A stretch of 48,553 nt of DNA from Actinomycetes bacterium (GTDB lineage: Bacteria > Actinomycetota > Acidimicrobiia > Spongiisociales > UBA5794), in assembly GCA_024638645.1 (NCBI GenBank), contig JAHEJX010000020.1:1-48553 (forward strand), written 5' to 3'. Made by a program: the position numbers and the translations under genes. Of the stretch, positions 47,360 to 48,553 are shown in pieces. The notes beneath the pieces are model-generated. The model was not told where the DNA came from, did not search any database, and saw only the letters and a list, made by a program, of their open reading frames with translations. How positions within the stretch are numbered: the first letter of the stretch is position 1; each line of letters starts with the position of its first letter.

Positions 47360-48553
47360 TTAGTCGCTGTCTTTGTGCTTGCCGCGCAGCATGCGTGCCC
47401 TGAATCGAGACATCGAATTCAGATCGTCTGCGTCCCCAGAGTCGGACTCTGTGATTCTGGGCAGCTTCGCCGACTGGCGGGCGTACCTGGTTTCCCGAGC
47501 CGGACCATTGCCCTGTGCCATGTCGCCGTCGTCGTAAACGGCTGCCACCGGGGTCTCCTCGTCGACGGGCGTTCCGGCTGGAACGTCGTGTGACTCAGGA
47601 TGGGACTCGACCGCAGCGGCGGGAATATCTTGGGCCGGAACCGTCTCAGGATCTAGCTCGGCTTCGAGCTCGGCGCGAGCCAACCGGAGTCGCTCTGCCA
47701 TCCCGATCGGCACGACCTCGGCTTCCTCTTCGGACTCCGGCTGAGCCTCCGAGTGCTCCATCGGCTCCGTCGCCATCTCGTCGACAGGCATCTCAGGCGT
47801 CGGTTCGTGTGCCTCTGCACTGTCATCGGCTCGGGATTCCTCGCCCCCAATGGCGGCCTCAAACGACTGCTCATCCGTGATCATCTCCGCCTCGGCGGCG
47901 CTCGCGTCGAGCTCCTCGACCGAGACGAGCTCGGCAGATGCTTCGTCTTCGGCGTCGCGAGTGGATTCAACGTCTTGCCCCTGCTCGGACACCTCAGAGG
48001 CAGGCTCAGCTTCTGCGGGAGCCTGGGCTAGGAACTCTGCAAGGGGCTCGGCGTCGGGCGTCTCAGTCTCACTCGCCTCTTGCGCAACCTCAGTCGCTGA
48101 TTCGCCGGCTGCCTGCTGATCGATCGATGTGGATTCACCTTCATCATCGGCTTCGTAATGGGTTTCGGCGGCGGACGTCGGTGCCGGGTCGAGCGCCTCG
48201 GCGGGCTCAGACGGCTGACTGTGTGCGAAGTCTTCAGCCGGGTGCGCGAAGTCTTCGGCGACATCGGTCGCAGACACAGCCATCTCAGGAGCAGCCGCAT
48301 CGTCGTGCCTGGCGCCTTCTGCAACGTCGTCTTCTTCAGCATCGGGTTCTTCAGACGTGGCGTCGTCCGGAACGTCTTGGTCTACAGGGTGGTCATGTTC
48401 GGCAGACGCTTCTGGCTCATCCTGAGCGGCCGGCATCAGATCCGTTTCGGCTACGGTCGGCTCGACGAATTCAGCCGGCTCGGCTAGCGCTACATCTTCT
48501 TCGGAGAACTCCGTTGCTCTCGTGGCCTCGAGCTCTTCCTCGATTCTGTCGAC
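47360..48553 (-). CDS. Very acidic, low-complexity protein (5' truncated by window end)
   Basis: The frame is open to the window end, with 39 codons upstream of the first Met at 48436, so the N-terminus lies outside. About 397 residues are visible, almost all Glu/Ala/Asp/Ser/Pro, without hydrophobic segments and without exact repeats (stretches such as EDFAHPAEDFAHS recur imperfectly). It ends abruptly in a basic tail, FRARMLRGKHKDSD. The composition suggests a disordered, soluble region of a larger protein. No function can be given. It is co-directional with the 2-hydroxyacid dehydrogenase gene, 34 nt away. Confidence 0.7.
   Translation of the reverse strand, partial: VDRIEEELEATRATEFSEEDVALAEPAEFVEPTVAETDLMPAAQDEPEASAEHDHPVDQDVPDDATSEEPDAEEDDVAEGARHDDAAAPEMAVSATDVAEDFAHPAEDFAHSQPSEPAEALDPAPTSAAETHYEADDEGESTSIDQQAAGESATEVAQEASETETPDAEPLAEFLAQAPAEAEPASEVSEQGQDVESTRDAEDEASAELVSVEELDASAAEAEMITDEQSFEAAIGGEESRADDSAEAHEPTPEMPVDEMATEPMEHSEAQPESEEEAEVVPIGMAERLRLARAELEAELDPETVPAQDIPAAAVESHPESHDVPAGTPVDEETPVAAVYDDGDMAQGNGPARETRYARQSAKLPRITESDSGDADDLNSMSRFRARMLRGKHKDSD

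Overview
This is a GC-rich bacterial window, most likely from an actinobacterium. The pointers are: many genes with a TANNNT -10 box only 6-7 nt before the start codon (the leaderless architecture known from actinobacteria), frequent GTG starts, a NarL-type two-component pair, an MMPL/RND transporter, several lipoproteins with threonine/proline or acidic linkers, and a fused sulfate adenylyltransferase/APS kinase. An Acidimicrobiia-like source is possible, but that is a guess; there is no rRNA or taxonomic marker in the window. Gene density is high and both strands are used. No CRISPR array, prophage or transposase was seen.

Layout. 1-5 kb: the 3' end of a phytoene-desaturase-like oxidoreductase, a lipoprotein, a 5'-3' exonuclease, and a four-gene operon (two membrane proteins, a DCC-type thiol protein, a TetR regulator) behind a palindromic operator. 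5-9.6 kb: a two-gene unit ending in a rhodanese-type sulfurtransferase; an unusual fusion of an endonuclease IV-like barrel to a LigD-type polymerase; and a leaderless padR gene coupled to a small His/Met-rich protein. 9.7-10.0 kb: tRNA-Lys followed by tandem 121-bp units that repeat its 3' end. 10-18 kb: a flavin/F420 split-barrel protein, transporters (MFS and EamA), an SDR, and an exported fusion of RTX repeats to an ABC-type solute-binding domain. 18-24 kb: a beta-propeller-like lipoprotein and a MacAB-like efflux operon (Cys-rich lipoprotein, adaptor with two peptidoglycan-binding modules, ATPase, permease). 24-29 kb: a secreted G8/parallel-beta-helix protein resembling animal CEMIP/TMEM2, an MscS channel, an ABHD14-like lipoprotein hydrolase with a strong terminator, and a secreted protein. 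29-34 kb: an MMPL transporter co-directional with its own histidine kinase and response regulator. 34-39.7 kb: VOC and GNAT proteins, a molybdopterin oxidoreductase and an MFS carrier. 39.7-42.3 kb: a sulfate activation operon (sat/APS kinase and cysQ). 42.4-48.5 kb: a SpoIID/LytB protein with seven FG-GAP repeats, methylmalonate-semialdehyde dehydrogenase, a 2-hydroxyacid dehydrogenase, and the C-terminal part of a very acidic protein.

Main points of interest: (i) the endonuclease IV-LigD polymerase fusion, which reads as a single-chain repair enzyme and is the best candidate for an undescribed system; (ii) the RTX/solute-binding fusion; (iii) the CEMIP-like G8 protein; (iv) a dispersed intergenic repeat family with five copies here; (v) the tRNA-Lys-derived tandem repeat; (vi) a uniform leaderless promoter grammar; (vii) three convergent gene pairs whose two TAG stops share a single CTAG.
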